Positions 49,144 through 57,906 of a stretch of DNA of 64,000 nt are shown piece by piece; within the stretch, counting starts at the first letter, position 1; the number at the start of each line of letters is the position of its first letter. The stretch is from an uncultured Clostridia bacterium (lineage in GTDB: Bacteria; Bacillota; Clostridia; Christensenellales; Pumilibacteraceae). The stretch spans positions 62,001 through 126,000 of the forward strand of contig CAKQPR010000002.1 of NCBI GenBank assembly GCA_934270565.1, given 5' to 3'. The translations under genes were made by a program, and so were the position numbers. Under the pieces are notes generated by a model, which worked only from the letters and a program-made list of their open reading frames with translations, did no database searches and was not told where the DNA came from.

Positions 49144-49926
49144 CTACGATAACTGCATACCCGCGTAAACGGCGCTCAGCTCCGCCACTCCGTCCACTAT
49201 TTCGCACGCGCAGTATCTGAGCCGCGACGAAAGAACGGCGGCTTCGTCGTCGTCCGCTTTGCCGATCGCTTCTATAATCGCCGCAAGAACCTTCGCCGAA
49301 TAAGTCGCAGCGGCGGAAGTCTGTCCTTCGACCGCGCATAAAAACTCGTTCGCCTTTGCCCGGATCCCGTCGAGACGGTACGCGACTTCGCTTTCGGTGA
49401 GGTTACCCTTTTCGTAACTCTGCGCCATGTCGTTAAGTTCCGCGATCGCGGCGGCGGGAAGCGCAAGCGCGGACGATATCGTTTCGTCCGTTTCGGCGGC
49501 AGGAAACCTGATTTCACTGAATTCGGTTTTTATGACGGTTGCGGGATCGGGCTGTTTTCCCTCAACCGACTTGGCTTCGCGTTCGGTCGGGTATACGCTT
49601 GCGACCACGCTGAAATTTCCGTCGTTATATATAAACCCCGCGCCGCCCCTCGTCCTTATGTCAAGCGCCTTTATGGTTGCCTGCCCCGAATCCGCGGAAG
49701 TAAATATTCCGACGTAGTACCACTCTTTGCGTTTTACCCGCATTACCGTTTCCGTCCTCGCGGAATTGAACGCAACGTAAAACAACGCAAAAACGGACAA
49801 AACCGCCGCGGTTACGGCGAGCTTTAATCCTATTTTTCGTCTCGACGGCGCGGCTGTCGGCTTTTTCGCGGCGCGGGCGCGGCGTTTTTCCACTATATGA
49901 GGTTCGTCACCGTAAAATCGTTGCAT
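49144..49926 (-). CDS. Membrane-anchored SPOR-like domain protein
   Basis: A 260-residue protein: a basic cytoplasmic start (about 1-32, EKRRARAAKKPTAAPSRRK), one membrane helix (about 35-53), then an extracytoplasmic part. Residues 66-125 (KEWYYVGIFTSADSGQATI ... FSVVASVYPTEREAKSV) resemble a SPOR domain, which binds denuded peptidoglycan at septa. The rest is an Ala/Glu-rich helical domain that I do not recognise. GGGAG precedes the ATG. It is monocistronic and divergent from the Cys-rich gene at 49996. Assignment of the domain is by pattern only. Confidence 0.65.
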   Translation of the reverse strand: MQRFYGDEPHIVEKRRARAAKKPTAAPSRRKIGLKLAVTAAVLSVFALFYVAFNSARTETVMRVKRKEWYYVGIFTSADSGQATIKALDIRTRGGAGFIYNDGNFSVVASVYPTEREAKSVEGKQPDPATVIKTEFSEIRFPAAETDETISSALALPAAAIAELNDMAQSYEKGNLTESEVAYRLDGIRAKANEFLCAVEGQTSAAATYSAKVLAAIIEAIGKADDDEAAVLSSRLRYCACEIVDGVAELSAVYAGMQLS

Positions 49927-49949
49927 TTTTCTCCCGAAACAGATATAAT
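49921..49949 (+). promoter_or_regulatory. Promoter of the Cys-rich DUF6062-like gene
   Basis: TTGCAT (49921-49926), 17-bp spacer, TATAAT (49944-49949). The -35 box overlaps the start codon of the divergent SPOR-like gene. Confidence 0.7.
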
Positions 49950-49995
49950 AATCGTAGTGTCTTACACTTACTTATATTCCGGAACGGTGAAAACT

Positions 49996-50673
49996 ATGCA
50001 ATATCATATTCAGACAACGCCCATTTGGGACGCTTTCCGCTCGGATTGCGACTGCCCCATGTGTAAACTTTACGACCGCGTTCAGTCGCGCCTCGTGAAG
50101 CAATACGTGGACGAAGCCGTAATGGAACCGTCGGCGCGCATAAAGGTAAACGCGCGCGGGTTTTGTCCGCGCCACTCGGCGCTTCTTTTCGGGGGCGGCA
50201 ACAAACTCGGCGTGGCGTTGCAGTTCCATACGCGGTCGGAACACGTTGTCGGAAAAATCACCGAAGTCAAAAACGCAAAAGCCGCGAAAAAGCTCGCCGA
50301 AAAACTCGACGGCGAACTTTCCACCTGCGTGATCTGCGACGAGGCGGCGGAAGTCATGGAAAGGTACGCTTACACCGTTGCCGAAATGTTTCTGAACGAA
50401 AGCGAATTTCCCGAAGTGCTGAAAAACACGAACGGCTTCTGTCTGCCCCACTTCTCGTTGCTTCTTAAATACGCTTCGCACGCGGGCAAAACTCAGGAAG
50501 AATATCTGCGGGTACTCGTCGCTCGGCAAAGAGACGGAATGAAAAAACTTTGCGGCGAACTCGAACGCTTTACGCGGCGATTCGATTACCGCTCGACGGA
50601 CAAGCAGTCGGGAAACAACAACGACGCGCTCGCCCGCGCGATCAATAAACTCGAAGGCAGCGAAACCGTCTGA
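49996..50673 (+). CDS. Cys-rich protein resembling DUF6062
   Basis: A 225-residue soluble protein with two repeated Cys/His modules: CDCPMC plus GFCPRHSALL (about 17-60), and CVICDEAAEV plus GFCLPHFSLLL (about 112-160). This pairing suggests two zinc or iron-sulfur sites in pseudo-repeats. The start TTPIWDAFRSDCDCPMC is what I associate with DUF6062, a family without known function. The ATG at 49996 is preceded by GGTGA; an upstream in-frame start at 49897 would begin before the promoter's +1. Single gene, 147 bases before the 6S-like RNA. Confidence 0.75.
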   Translation: MQYHIQTTPIWDAFRSDCDCPMCKLYDRVQSRLVKQYVDEAVMEPSARIKVNARGFCPRHSALLFGGGNKLGVALQFHTRSEHVVGKITEVKNAKAAKKLAEKLDGELSTCVICDEAAEVMERYAYTVAEMFLNESEFPEVLKNTNGFCLPHFSLLLKYASHAGKTQEEYLRVLVARQRDGMKKLCGELERFTRRFDYRSTDKQSGNNNDALARAINKLEGSETV

Positions 50674-50784
50674 GCAATCGTCAGCGTTTTTCGAAGAATC
50701 CGATTAAACGCTCCATATCACATTTCGCACGATTTGTCAATAGTTTCGGCAAAAATTTCACAAAGAAAATTTCGCGCCAAACCG

Positions 50785-50813
50785 TTGATTTTTGCGCCGT
50801 ATGGGTATATAAT
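50785..50813 (+). promoter_or_regulatory. Promoter of the 6S-like RNA
   Basis: TTGATT (50785-50790), 17-bp spacer, TATAAT (50808-50813). Predicted +1 is the G at 50820, the first base of the closing stem. 50674-50784 holds nothing else I can see. Confidence 0.75.
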
Positions 50814-50819
50814 AAAATT

Positions 50820-51056
50820 GTTCCTGCGACGTGCGTCGCTTGCTTTAATTATAACCACAGAATATAAAAGGGTTCGCTTGTACGATCGCCGATGTCACGC
50901 CATTTCCGCACTTGACTGTTGCGGGCCGTTTGGAAGGCTGAAACGAAAGTCGGCTTACCCACCTTCGCATGTGCGCGGGTTTATATTTTGCAAGAGAGAC
51001 GGCGAAGCGGGACTTCTTTGATTACAGCCGAGGTCGGATTCCGACTTCGGTTTTTT
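50820..51056 (+). ncRNA. ssrS: Probable 6S RNA
   Basis: No ORF occupies this stretch, yet it has a promoter and a strong terminator. The 5' end GTTCCTGC can pair with GCGGGAC at 51007-51013; inside it CTTGC pairs with GCAAG, ATAACC with GGTTTAT, TGCGGG with ACCCACC, and GGCTGA with TCGGCT around an AACGAAAG loop. The resulting rod of about 195 nt with an open middle is the 6S RNA plan, which mimics a melted promoter and sequesters housekeeping RNA polymerase. The GTTGCGGGC and CTTACCCACC blocks also recall clostridial 6S sequences. An unrelated small RNA is possible. Confidence 0.6.
51028..51056 (+). terminator. Terminator of the 6S-like RNA
   Basis: Stem CCGAGGTCGG / CCGACTTCGG with a 3-base loop and TTTTTTG. 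Confidence 0.85.
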
Positions 51057-51089
51057 GTCCGAATATTGTTTTGCATCGGTAAACGTCGG

Positions 51090-51121
51090 ATTGCATAGTA
51101 CTTTGCAAAGTACTATGCAAT
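51090..51121. repeat. 32-bp perfect palindrome
   Basis: ATTGCATAGTACTTTG followed by its exact reverse complement. It lies between the 6S-like RNA and the convergent dapL end, has no T-run, and contains a nested AGTACTTTGCAAAGTACT. Confidence 0.85.
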
Positions 51122-51216
51122 ATTTGAGTTTTCGTGCGAATTAAGTCGATTTCGGCATAATTACATTAAAAATCACCGCATACGCATACGACGATTTCTA
51201 TTTTCGACAAAAAAGT

Positions 51217-52365
51217 TCACTTGCAAAAAACGTCTTTTATCGCGTCGATCGAAAAAGCGATTTCTTCGTCCGTACAGAACGAAGATAACCTTAAATACCC
51301 TTCGCCGCCTTTTCCGAATCCGACGCCGGCAGTCGTGATCACGCCGCGTTCGAGCAGTTTGTCGAACGCCGTCCACGAGTCGGTTCCCGTTTTCAGCCAG
51401 ACGTAAGGCGACTCCCCGCCCCACGCTTTGAGCCCCGAAGCCGTGAGTTCGCGACGGAGCTTCCGAGAGTTTTTAAGGTATACCGCCGCATTCGCACTCG
51501 CTTCGTCGAAGCGTAATAGCGCGGCTTCCGCCATGCGCTGTGTTACATACGAAACGCCGTTAAAACAAGTCGATCGGTGGCGCGCCCACGCGGAACGAAG
51601 CGCTCCGAGCGCTTTTGGAACAACCGTGTATCCGCATCTTATTCCTGTAAAACCGAACGTTTTCGACAGCGAACAGATTTCTATCGCAACCTCGTCCGCT
51701 CCTTCGATTTCGTATATCGACCGCGGCTTACCGTCCGTCACAAACCCCTCGTACGCCGCGTCGTAAATTATTATAGCGCCTGTGTTCCGTGCGTGCTCCA
51801 CCCACCTTGCGAGCGACTGCCTGTCGAGCGCAACCCCCGTGGGATTAGACGGCGAGCACAGTATGATCACGTCCGCTTTTATCCCGTCGGGAGACGGCGA
51901 AAAGTCGTTTTCGGAAGTCGCGGCAACGGGCACGCCGATCATTCCTTTCATCGCGGCAACGTCGGCATAAACGGGATAGGTCGGATCGAAATACGCCACC
52001 CTCGAACCCGCCTCGAAAAGATCGAAAACCGCCGCAACGTCCGTTTTTGCACCGTCGCTTATAAAAACGTCGTCATTGTCGATTTCCGTTCCGCGACTAC
52101 GGTAATAATCGCAAACCGCCGCGATCAGAAACGGATAGCCTCGGGCGGGCGGATATCCTCGGAAAGTCGATTTTTCGGTGAGCTCGTAAGCCGCAACGGC
52201 GCCGGCTTCGGCTATGAACTCGGGTATCGGTAAAGTCACGTCGCCCGTGCCGAGACGGGCAAACTTCATTTCGGGGTTGCGAGCCGCGGCGCGGCGAACG
52301 CGCTCGTCGATCTCCCTAAACAGATACGACGGCGCGAGACGATTAAAATTTTCGTTAAATCTCAA
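51217..52365 (-). CDS. dapL: LL-diaminopimelate aminotransferase DapL
   Basis: Converts tetrahydrodipicolinate directly to LL-diaminopimelate with glutamate, bypassing the acyl-blocked routes. It has 382 aa. Marks are the start NENFNRLAPSYLFREIDERV, GTGDVTLPIP, FRGYPPARGYPFL, CSPSNPTG, and the PLP-Lys at about K235 in SLSKTFGFTGIRCGY. The start is TTG, with GGGGGA upstream, overlapping dapF by 11 bases. With dapF it makes meso-DAP for murE and lysine. Confidence 0.9.
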   Translation of the reverse strand: MRFNENFNRLAPSYLFREIDERVRRAAARNPEMKFARLGTGDVTLPIPEFIAEAGAVAAYELTEKSTFRGYPPARGYPFLIAAVCDYYRSRGTEIDNDDVFISDGAKTDVAAVFDLFEAGSRVAYFDPTYPVYADVAAMKGMIGVPVAATSENDFSPSPDGIKADVIILCSPSNPTGVALDRQSLARWVEHARNTGAIIIYDAAYEGFVTDGKPRSIYEIEGADEVAIEICSLSKTFGFTGIRCGYTVVPKALGALRSAWARHRSTCFNGVSYVTQRMAEAALLRFDEASANAAVYLKNSRKLRRELTASGLKAWGGESPYVWLKTGTDSWTAFDKLLERGVITTAGVGFGKGGEGYLRLSSFCTDEEIAFSIDAIKDVFCK

Positions 52366-53170
52366 GTTTCACGTCCCCCGTAAAAACCTCTCTCGCCCCG
52401 CCGATAAGATAGACGTTGCCGCAGTAAAACCCCACTTTCACCGTTCCCCCGTGCATATGTACCGTAATTTCGTCGCTTCCGACGCGCCCCGTCCTTATCG
52501 CGGCGATCGCGGCGGCGCAAGCCCCGCTTCCGCAACCGAACGTTTCGCCGCTTCCGCGCTCGTACACGCGCATTTTCAGCTCGTTTTCGCCCGTGACTTC
52601 GACGAACTCCACGTTCGCGCCGTCGAAAAACAAATCGTTGCCGCAAATCCGCTTGCCGATCTTGGGAACGGAAATGAAATCCGTTCGCGGAACGAACGTT
52701 ACACAGTGAGGATTTCCCATCGAAACGAGCGTAACCGTCCTTTTGCGATCGAACGTGAACGACTCGTCAATAGCCTCTTCCGTTGCGGCAAAACCACTCG
52801 CGTCGAAGTTCGGCTCGCCCATATTCACAATGAATTCGTTCTCTTTTACGGTGACTTCGCGGTTTCCGACGTCGGTTTCGATCGAAACGCGGCGTTTTTT
52901 TAATCCGCCGTAATCGCGAAGATATTTCGTCACGCACCGAAGCGCGTTACCGCAAATAGCGCCTCTGCTTCCGTCGGCGTTGAACATTTTCATTTTAGCG
53001 TCGGCAACGCCCGAAGAGCATATAAAAACAGCTCCGTCGCCTCCGATCCCGAACCTGCGATCCGAAACCGATTTCGCGATCGTCGAGCATTTATCGTCGG
53101 CAATCTCCCTACGGCGGCAGTCGAAATACACATAATCGTTGCCGCAAGCCTCGTACTTATAAAACCTCAC
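52355..53170 (-). CDS. dapF: Diaminopimelate epimerase DapF
   Basis: Interconverts LL- and meso-diaminopimelate without cofactor, using two Cys. It has 271 aa. The active-site Cys are about C73 in ADGSRGAICGNALR and C213 in ETFGCGSGACA. The family start FYKYEACGNDYV is complete. I choose GTG at 53170, six bases after GGAGG; the in-frame TTG two codons earlier touches the ribosome site. Its upstream region has no clear promoter. Confidence 0.95.
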   Translation of the reverse strand: MRFYKYEACGNDYVYFDCRRREIADDKCSTIAKSVSDRRFGIGGDGAVFICSSGVADAKMKMFNADGSRGAICGNALRCVTKYLRDYGGLKKRRVSIETDVGNREVTVKENEFIVNMGEPNFDASGFAATEEAIDESFTFDRKRTVTLVSMGNPHCVTFVPRTDFISVPKIGKRICGNDLFFDGANVEFVEVTGENELKMRVYERGSGETFGCGSGACAAAIAAIRTGRVGSDEITVHMHGGTVKVGFYCGNVYLIGGAREVFTGDVKLEI

Positions 53171-53218
53171 TTTCAACCTCCGCGTATAACGTATTTACGC
53201 GCCGAAAAAGTCAAACGT

Positions 53219-53252
53219 GAGAAAAACGCGCTTCCCGAAGCGGAAACGCGTT
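53219..53252 (-). terminator. Terminator of the mutarotase-pgm operon
   Basis: Minus strand stem AACGCGTTTCC / GGAAGCGCGTT (one G-T pair), loop GCTTCG, then TTTCTC, 25 bases after the pgm stop. Confidence 0.8.
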
Positions 53253-53276
53253 GTCCTTTTTTTGAGTTATAAGCTT

Positions 53277-54944
53277 TTATTTGCCGAAAACCGTTTTGAG
53301 CTCGCCGAGCATGGTTTCGAATTTTACGGCGTTCGCCGCTCTGTCACGGCAAGCGGTAAGATAAACCTTTATAAGCGGTTCGGTTCCGCTCGGGCGCACG
53401 ATAAGCTGCGATCCGTCCGCCATTCTGAACGAAAGAACGTTCGACTTCGGCAGGTCGAATTCGGTCTGAGTGAGGTAATCGACAAACTTCACCACTTTTT
53501 CGCCCGCGATTTCGGTCGGACGATTTTTGCGCATACCGTCCAGAATCAACTTCATTTTGTCCGCCCCGTCAAGTCCTTCGAAGCCGAACGTAACCGTCTT
53601 ATGCTCGTAGACGCCGAATACTTCGTAAATTTCTTCGAGCCGATCGATAAGCGTTTTGCCCTCGCGTTTGTAATGCGCCGTCATTTCGGCGATAAGCATA
53701 GAAGCGTTTACTGCGTCCTTGTCGCGAACGTAAGTGCCCGAAAGATAGCCGTAGCTTTCCTCGAAGCCGAGAATAAAGCGGTTCTGCTCGCCCTTTTTCT
53801 CAAGTTTCGCTATGACGTCGCCTATATACTTAAAGCCCGTTAGCACGTCGAAAACTTCGGCGTCGTACTGCTCGGCAACCTTTGCGGCAAGCGCGGTGGT
53901 AACTATCGTTTTTACGAGGACGGGACGAGCGGGAAGCGTTCCGTTTTTCGCCCGCGTCGAGAACAAAAAGTCGGTAAGAAGCACGCCCACCTGATTGCCG
54001 GTAAGAAGCTTGTATTCGCCGCCGTGACGAACGGCGATACCCGCGCGGTCGCAGTCGGGATCGGTTGCGATCAGAATATCCGAGCCGTTCTTCTCCGCGC
54101 GCTCGAGCCCGAGACGAAGCGCTTCGGCTTTTTCGGGGTTCGGGTACGGGCAAGTCGGAAAGTTTCCGTCCGGCATAGCCTGCTCGGGAACGACGTTGAT
54201 TTTATCCACGCCTATGCGACGGAGAATTTCGGGAACGAGCTTGTATCCCGTTCCGTTGAGCGGCGAATACGTCACCGAGAGACCGTGTGCGTCGCCCACG
54301 CTCATTTTCTCCACTTCGGCAAGGAATTTTTCGACGATTTCGTCGGTGTCGGGAACGATAAGTCCGAGCTTAACATACTCGTCCGCAGTTGCGGTTTTCA
54401 CGTCGAACGGATCGACCGCTTCGATATAATCTGTCATTTCGAGCGCCGCCGCGTCGGTAAGCTGGCAACCGTCCGCGCCGTAAACCTTGTAACCGTTATA
54501 CTTAGCGGGATTGTGCGAAGCGGTAATCATAACGCCGACGTCCGATTTGGTTTCGCGCGTAAGGAACGAGAGAAACGGCGTGGGCATAAGCTCTCGGCAA
54601 AGATACGTCTTTATTCCGTTCGCCGCGAAAACTTCCGCTACCGTGCGGGCGAAAAGGTCCGAATTTATACGGCTGTCGCACGCAACCGAAGCGGTTTTAT
54701 ATCCGTGAATTTTCATGCAGTCCGCAACGCCCTGCGTGATCTTGCGGATCGTATAGACGTTCAGACAGTTTGTCCCCGCGCCAAGCGTTCCGCGCATACC
54801 GGCGGTTCCGAATTCGAGGTCTTTATTGAACGCTTCGGCAATCGCGGTCTCGTCGCCTTTCAACGCTTCGAGCGCGGATTTCACTTCCGCGTCGTCGGCT
54901 TTATGTAACCATTCTTCATATTTCTTCATAACGCTGTCTTGCAT
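53277..54944 (-). CDS. Phosphoglucomutase / phosphomannomutase (PgcA type)
   Basis: Interconverts hexose 1- and 6-phosphates. The 555-residue protein belongs to the alpha-D-phosphohexomutases: phosphoserine loop TASHNP (S143), metal loop ATDPDCDRAGIA, sugar loop GFEESYGY and phosphate-binding RPSGTEPLIKVY. The start LEFGTAGMRG agrees with the PgcA branch, which makes glucose 1-phosphate for polymers and UDP-glucose. GGAG precedes the ATG, 20 bases after the acetyltransferase. Confidence 0.92.
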   Translation of the reverse strand: MQDSVMKKYEEWLHKADDAEVKSALEALKGDETAIAEAFNKDLEFGTAGMRGTLGAGTNCLNVYTIRKITQGVADCMKIHGYKTASVACDSRINSDLFARTVAEVFAANGIKTYLCRELMPTPFLSFLTRETKSDVGVMITASHNPAKYNGYKVYGADGCQLTDAAALEMTDYIEAVDPFDVKTATADEYVKLGLIVPDTDEIVEKFLAEVEKMSVGDAHGLSVTYSPLNGTGYKLVPEILRRIGVDKINVVPEQAMPDGNFPTCPYPNPEKAEALRLGLERAEKNGSDILIATDPDCDRAGIAVRHGGEYKLLTGNQVGVLLTDFLFSTRAKNGTLPARPVLVKTIVTTALAAKVAEQYDAEVFDVLTGFKYIGDVIAKLEKKGEQNRFILGFEESYGYLSGTYVRDKDAVNASMLIAEMTAHYKREGKTLIDRLEEIYEVFGVYEHKTVTFGFEGLDGADKMKLILDGMRKNRPTEIAGEKVVKFVDYLTQTEFDLPKSNVLSFRMADGSQLIVRPSGTEPLIKVYLTACRDRAANAVKFETMLGELKTVFGK

Positions 54945-54964
54945 AGCTGTCTCCTTATTGTTCG

Positions 54965-56086
54965 TTACGATAATTTTTTTACGTAAGATCTGCGGCGTTT
55001 ATGCTGAATACTTTCGAAGTTTTTCCACAGATTGATTATATCGTTGTTGTCCTCGAGGTTGAGGTTCGTTTCGGCGTACTCGACTTTTTCGTCGATCATC
55101 ATCTTCGTCATACACGCGAGAAGCGGCGCGGACACGCCTTTAAGCCTGTATTCCGGCAGAACGCCTATAAGACCGAGATCGATAGCTTTGGGGTGCTTGA
55201 CCGTTTTAAGTAGTCTCACGAGCGCGGCGGGCGTAAGTCTTCCGCCCGACTTTTGGAGCGCTTCGCCGATTGCGGGGAAGCACAGCCCGAAACACACGAT
55301 ACGATCGTCCTTATTGACGATTACCTGTACGAAACGCTGATCGATAATGAGCTTGAAATTGTCGATCATAAGCGCTTTCATCTTGTCGGTAAACGGCACC
55401 GTTCCGTAAATTTCGGCGTACGTCGTGTCGAGAATTTCAAAGAACTTATCGGCGTAAAGACGGAGGAACTCGCGCGTATTCTTGGTTTTCGCTATTCTGA
55501 GCCCGTAACGCTCCATAATTCTGTCGCTTATACGGATAACGCGTTCGTCCACCTCTTTTGGCGGATACATTCTGCGTTCTACCCAGTCAACCTCTTTTTC
55601 GTAGCCGAGGTCCTCTATAAGCTTCTGATAGTACGGAAAATTATATTGCTCTTCGAACGTGGACAACCACTCGAAACCGTCGATCAGCAAGCCTTCGCGC
55701 TCAAGATCGGAAAATCCGAGCGGGCCAACGACTTCCTCCATACCCTTTTCCTTCGCCCACATTTCGATTGCCTCGAAAAGCGCTTTCGCGACTTCGGGAT
55801 CGTCGATCGCGTCGAAGCGGGTGAAACGCACGCGTTTCTGTCCCCACTTCTCGTTAGCGGCTTTCTGAAGGATTCCCGAAATTCTGCCCACGATCTTGCC
55901 GTCGCGATACGCGTTATAATAGACCGTGTCGCACTGATCGGCGTAAACGTAATCCTTTCTGAACAGCTTCTTCTCGTCGCCGTAAAGCGGCGGTACGAAA
56001 TACGGATTATTCTTGTACATTTCAAGCGGAAACTCGATGAACCGCTTGATTTCCTTTCTTCCTTTTACTTCTCTGATTTCGATCAT
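54965..56086 (-). CDS. GNAT-fold acetyltransferase-like protein
   Basis: A 373-residue soluble protein. The N-terminal half has FPLEMYKNNPYFVPPLYGDEK and GKIVGRISGILQ, which resembles a degenerate GNAT domain. The C-terminal half has a second one, with LGLIGVLPEYRLKGVSAPLLACM similar to the acetyl-CoA loop, and ends NLEDNNDIINLWKNFESIQHKRRRSYVKK. Two GNAT-like halves imply a fused acyltransferase acting on an unknown substrate. AAAGGA precedes the ATG; 11 bases separate it from the DegV gene. Confidence 0.7.
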   Translation of the reverse strand: MIEIREVKGRKEIKRFIEFPLEMYKNNPYFVPPLYGDEKKLFRKDYVYADQCDTVYYNAYRDGKIVGRISGILQKAANEKWGQKRVRFTRFDAIDDPEVAKALFEAIEMWAKEKGMEEVVGPLGFSDLEREGLLIDGFEWLSTFEEQYNFPYYQKLIEDLGYEKEVDWVERRMYPPKEVDERVIRISDRIMERYGLRIAKTKNTREFLRLYADKFFEILDTTYAEIYGTVPFTDKMKALMIDNFKLIIDQRFVQVIVNKDDRIVCFGLCFPAIGEALQKSGGRLTPAALVRLLKTVKHPKAIDLGLIGVLPEYRLKGVSAPLLACMTKMMIDEKVEYAETNLNLEDNNDIINLWKNFESIQHKRRRSYVKKLS

Positions 56087-56097
56087 AATTCTTTCCT

Positions 56098-56979
56098 TTA
56101 TCTGTGTTTAGCGTGGAAGCAAACGCCGATGCAATCGGGTCCGCAGTGGCTTCCTGCGGTCGGGTTTACGTCTACGAATTCTATTCTGAGTCCGTCGCCG
56201 AACTTCTCCCGAAGCATTTTCGCCATAGCGTCGGCGATTTCGGTAGCGTCGGAATGTCCGATGATTACGCGGTGAGCCTTTATATTCTCTTCGAGATCGA
56301 CCACATAATCGAGAATTTTTCTGAGCGTGTTGTACTTGCCGCGGGCTTTCGCGACCGATTTCATCATTCCGTCGCTGCTCATCGTAAGTATGGGGTGGAT
56401 CCCGAGAATCGAACCCATAGTCGCGGAAAAATTACTCACTCTGCCGCTGCGCCCGAAGAATTTGAGATCGTCGGCGTAAAAATAAGTCGCGAATTTATCG
56501 ACTTCCGTTTCGCCCCAACCGAGGATTTCTCCGACGCTTTTACCCGCAAGATACATATCGCCGACTTCTTTGACGATTCCGAGCGAACAGATTGTGATCC
56601 CCTTTGTGTCGAGCGTGTAAAGCCTGCGGTCGGGATAAGTCTTTTTCAATTCGGCTTCCGCGATGCGCATTGCGTTGAACGTGCCGCTCATCGCGCCCGA
56701 AAAATGGACGTAAAGCACGTCTTTGCCCGCTTTGAAATGCGGTTCTATGTATTTCGTGTAGCGCTCTGGGCTTATTCCTCCCGTTTTGGGAAGCGTGCCG
56801 CGCCGAAGCGTATCGTAAAACGCCTTTGCGTCGAAAGTTTCGAAGTCCTCGTAAGGGAAAATTTCTTTGCCGTCGATTATGTACGGCATCGAAATCAGCC
56901 CCGAATAACCGAGCTCTTTCGCGACCTCGGGCGTTACGTCGGTGTCCGTATCGGTGATAATGACGTAGTTTTGCTCCAT
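56098..56979 (-). CDS. DegV family fatty acid-binding protein
   Basis: Binds fatty acids in the cytoplasm and, as FakB-type subunit, can present them to a FakA kinase. It has 293 aa. Family marks are the start IITDTDTDVTPEVAKELG, TLPKTGGISPERYTKY, VHFSGAMSGTFNAMRIA, the helical lid, and FFGRSGRVSNFSATMGSILGIHPIL. FakA is not in the window. AGGAGG precedes the ATG. Part of a four-gene run with the mutarotase, acetyltransferase and pgm. Confidence 0.9.
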   Translation of the reverse strand: MEQNYVIITDTDTDVTPEVAKELGYSGLISMPYIIDGKEIFPYEDFETFDAKAFYDTLRRGTLPKTGGISPERYTKYIEPHFKAGKDVLYVHFSGAMSGTFNAMRIAEAELKKTYPDRRLYTLDTKGITICSLGIVKEVGDMYLAGKSVGEILGWGETEVDKFATYFYADDLKFFGRSGRVSNFSATMGSILGIHPILTMSSDGMMKSVAKARGKYNTLRKILDYVVDLEENIKAHRVIIGHSDATEIADAMAKMLREKFGDGLRIEFVDVNPTAGSHCGPDCIGVCFHAKHR

Positions 56980-56988
56980 ACCCCCTCC

Positions 56989-57837
56989 TTAAAGCAACTT
57001 TATATCGTAACCGCATTCGCGGCGTTTTTTACCGTCGAGCTTGATCACATACGGCTTGCGATCGATTTCGCTCTGCTTCGGGAGCGTGTCGGGAAGCCCC
57101 CACCACGGCTCGACGCACACGAAATTCCCGCCCGCGGGATGCGTCCAGAACGCGATAACCGGCGAAGAAACCGAAAATCCGAGCTTTTTGCCGTTTGCGC
57201 GCTCAACGGTAAAATCAACGCCGCCGTCGGTTTCGAGCATCAACGTGTCCTCTTTCAGGAAAAATTCTTTGCTTGCTTCGAATTCGGTAACGCAAACGTC
57301 TTTCGCTCCGTCGATGAACGCTCCGTCGAGAGTGTACGCGCGTTTAAGAGGCTTGGCGAAACGAACGAAATTCCCTTTTGTGTCCGCGCCGTCGAGCATA
57401 ACGCCAAGGTGCCCGCCGACCGAATAATAAAGCGGCGATTCGGACGGATTTACAACTTCGTAACGAATGGAAAGCGTATCGCCCGAAAGCTTGTATTTGA
57501 CGTACAAAACGAAATCGTAGGGATAGATTTTGAGCGTTTCGGTATTGCTGTAAAGCGCAAGCGTAACGCTGTCGGCGGTCTTTTCGAGCGCGGCGAAACG
57601 TCCGTTTTTGGCGAAGCCGTGTATGTCGATTTCGAATTCCTTGCCGTCTATCGTATAAGTGCCGTCAACTCTCCTGCAACAGAACGGAAAAAGTACGAGG
57701 TCGCGCTTTTTCCAGCCGCACGAACCGTCCCACATAAGCTCCGATCCGTCGCTGCGGTCGGTAATCGAGTGAAGCGCCCCGCCGTTGAGATCGACCGTAA
57801 CGCCGAGAAGATCGTTTTCTATCGTAACGTAATCCAT
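56989..57837 (-). CDS. Aldose 1-epimerase-like protein
   Basis: A 282-residue all-beta protein of the galactose-mutarotase fold, likely acting on the anomeric carbon of a sugar or sugar phosphate. Marks are ENDLLGVTVDLNGGALHSI, FPFCCRRVDGTYTIDGKEF, IHGFAKNGRF with the catalytic-type His, YSVGGHLGVML with the second His, and CVEPWWGLPDTLP with the Glu. The ATG at 57837 has GGAGG seven bases before it; the in-frame extension to 57897 lacks one. Nine bases from the DegV gene. Confidence 0.85.
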   Translation of the reverse strand: MDYVTIENDLLGVTVDLNGGALHSITDRSDGSELMWDGSCGWKKRDLVLFPFCCRRVDGTYTIDGKEFEIDIHGFAKNGRFAALEKTADSVTLALYSNTETLKIYPYDFVLYVKYKLSGDTLSIRYEVVNPSESPLYYSVGGHLGVMLDGADTKGNFVRFAKPLKRAYTLDGAFIDGAKDVCVTEFEASKEFFLKEDTLMLETDGGVDFTVERANGKKLGFSVSSPVIAFWTHPAGGNFVCVEPWWGLPDTLPKQSEIDRKPYVIKLDGKKRRECGYDIKLL

Positions 57838-57906
57838 ATAGTGCCTCCGAGTAAGTCCTGTGTATATGCTTGTCGCTTTGCCGGCTGATTGCGGCAAGAC
57901 GGCGAT

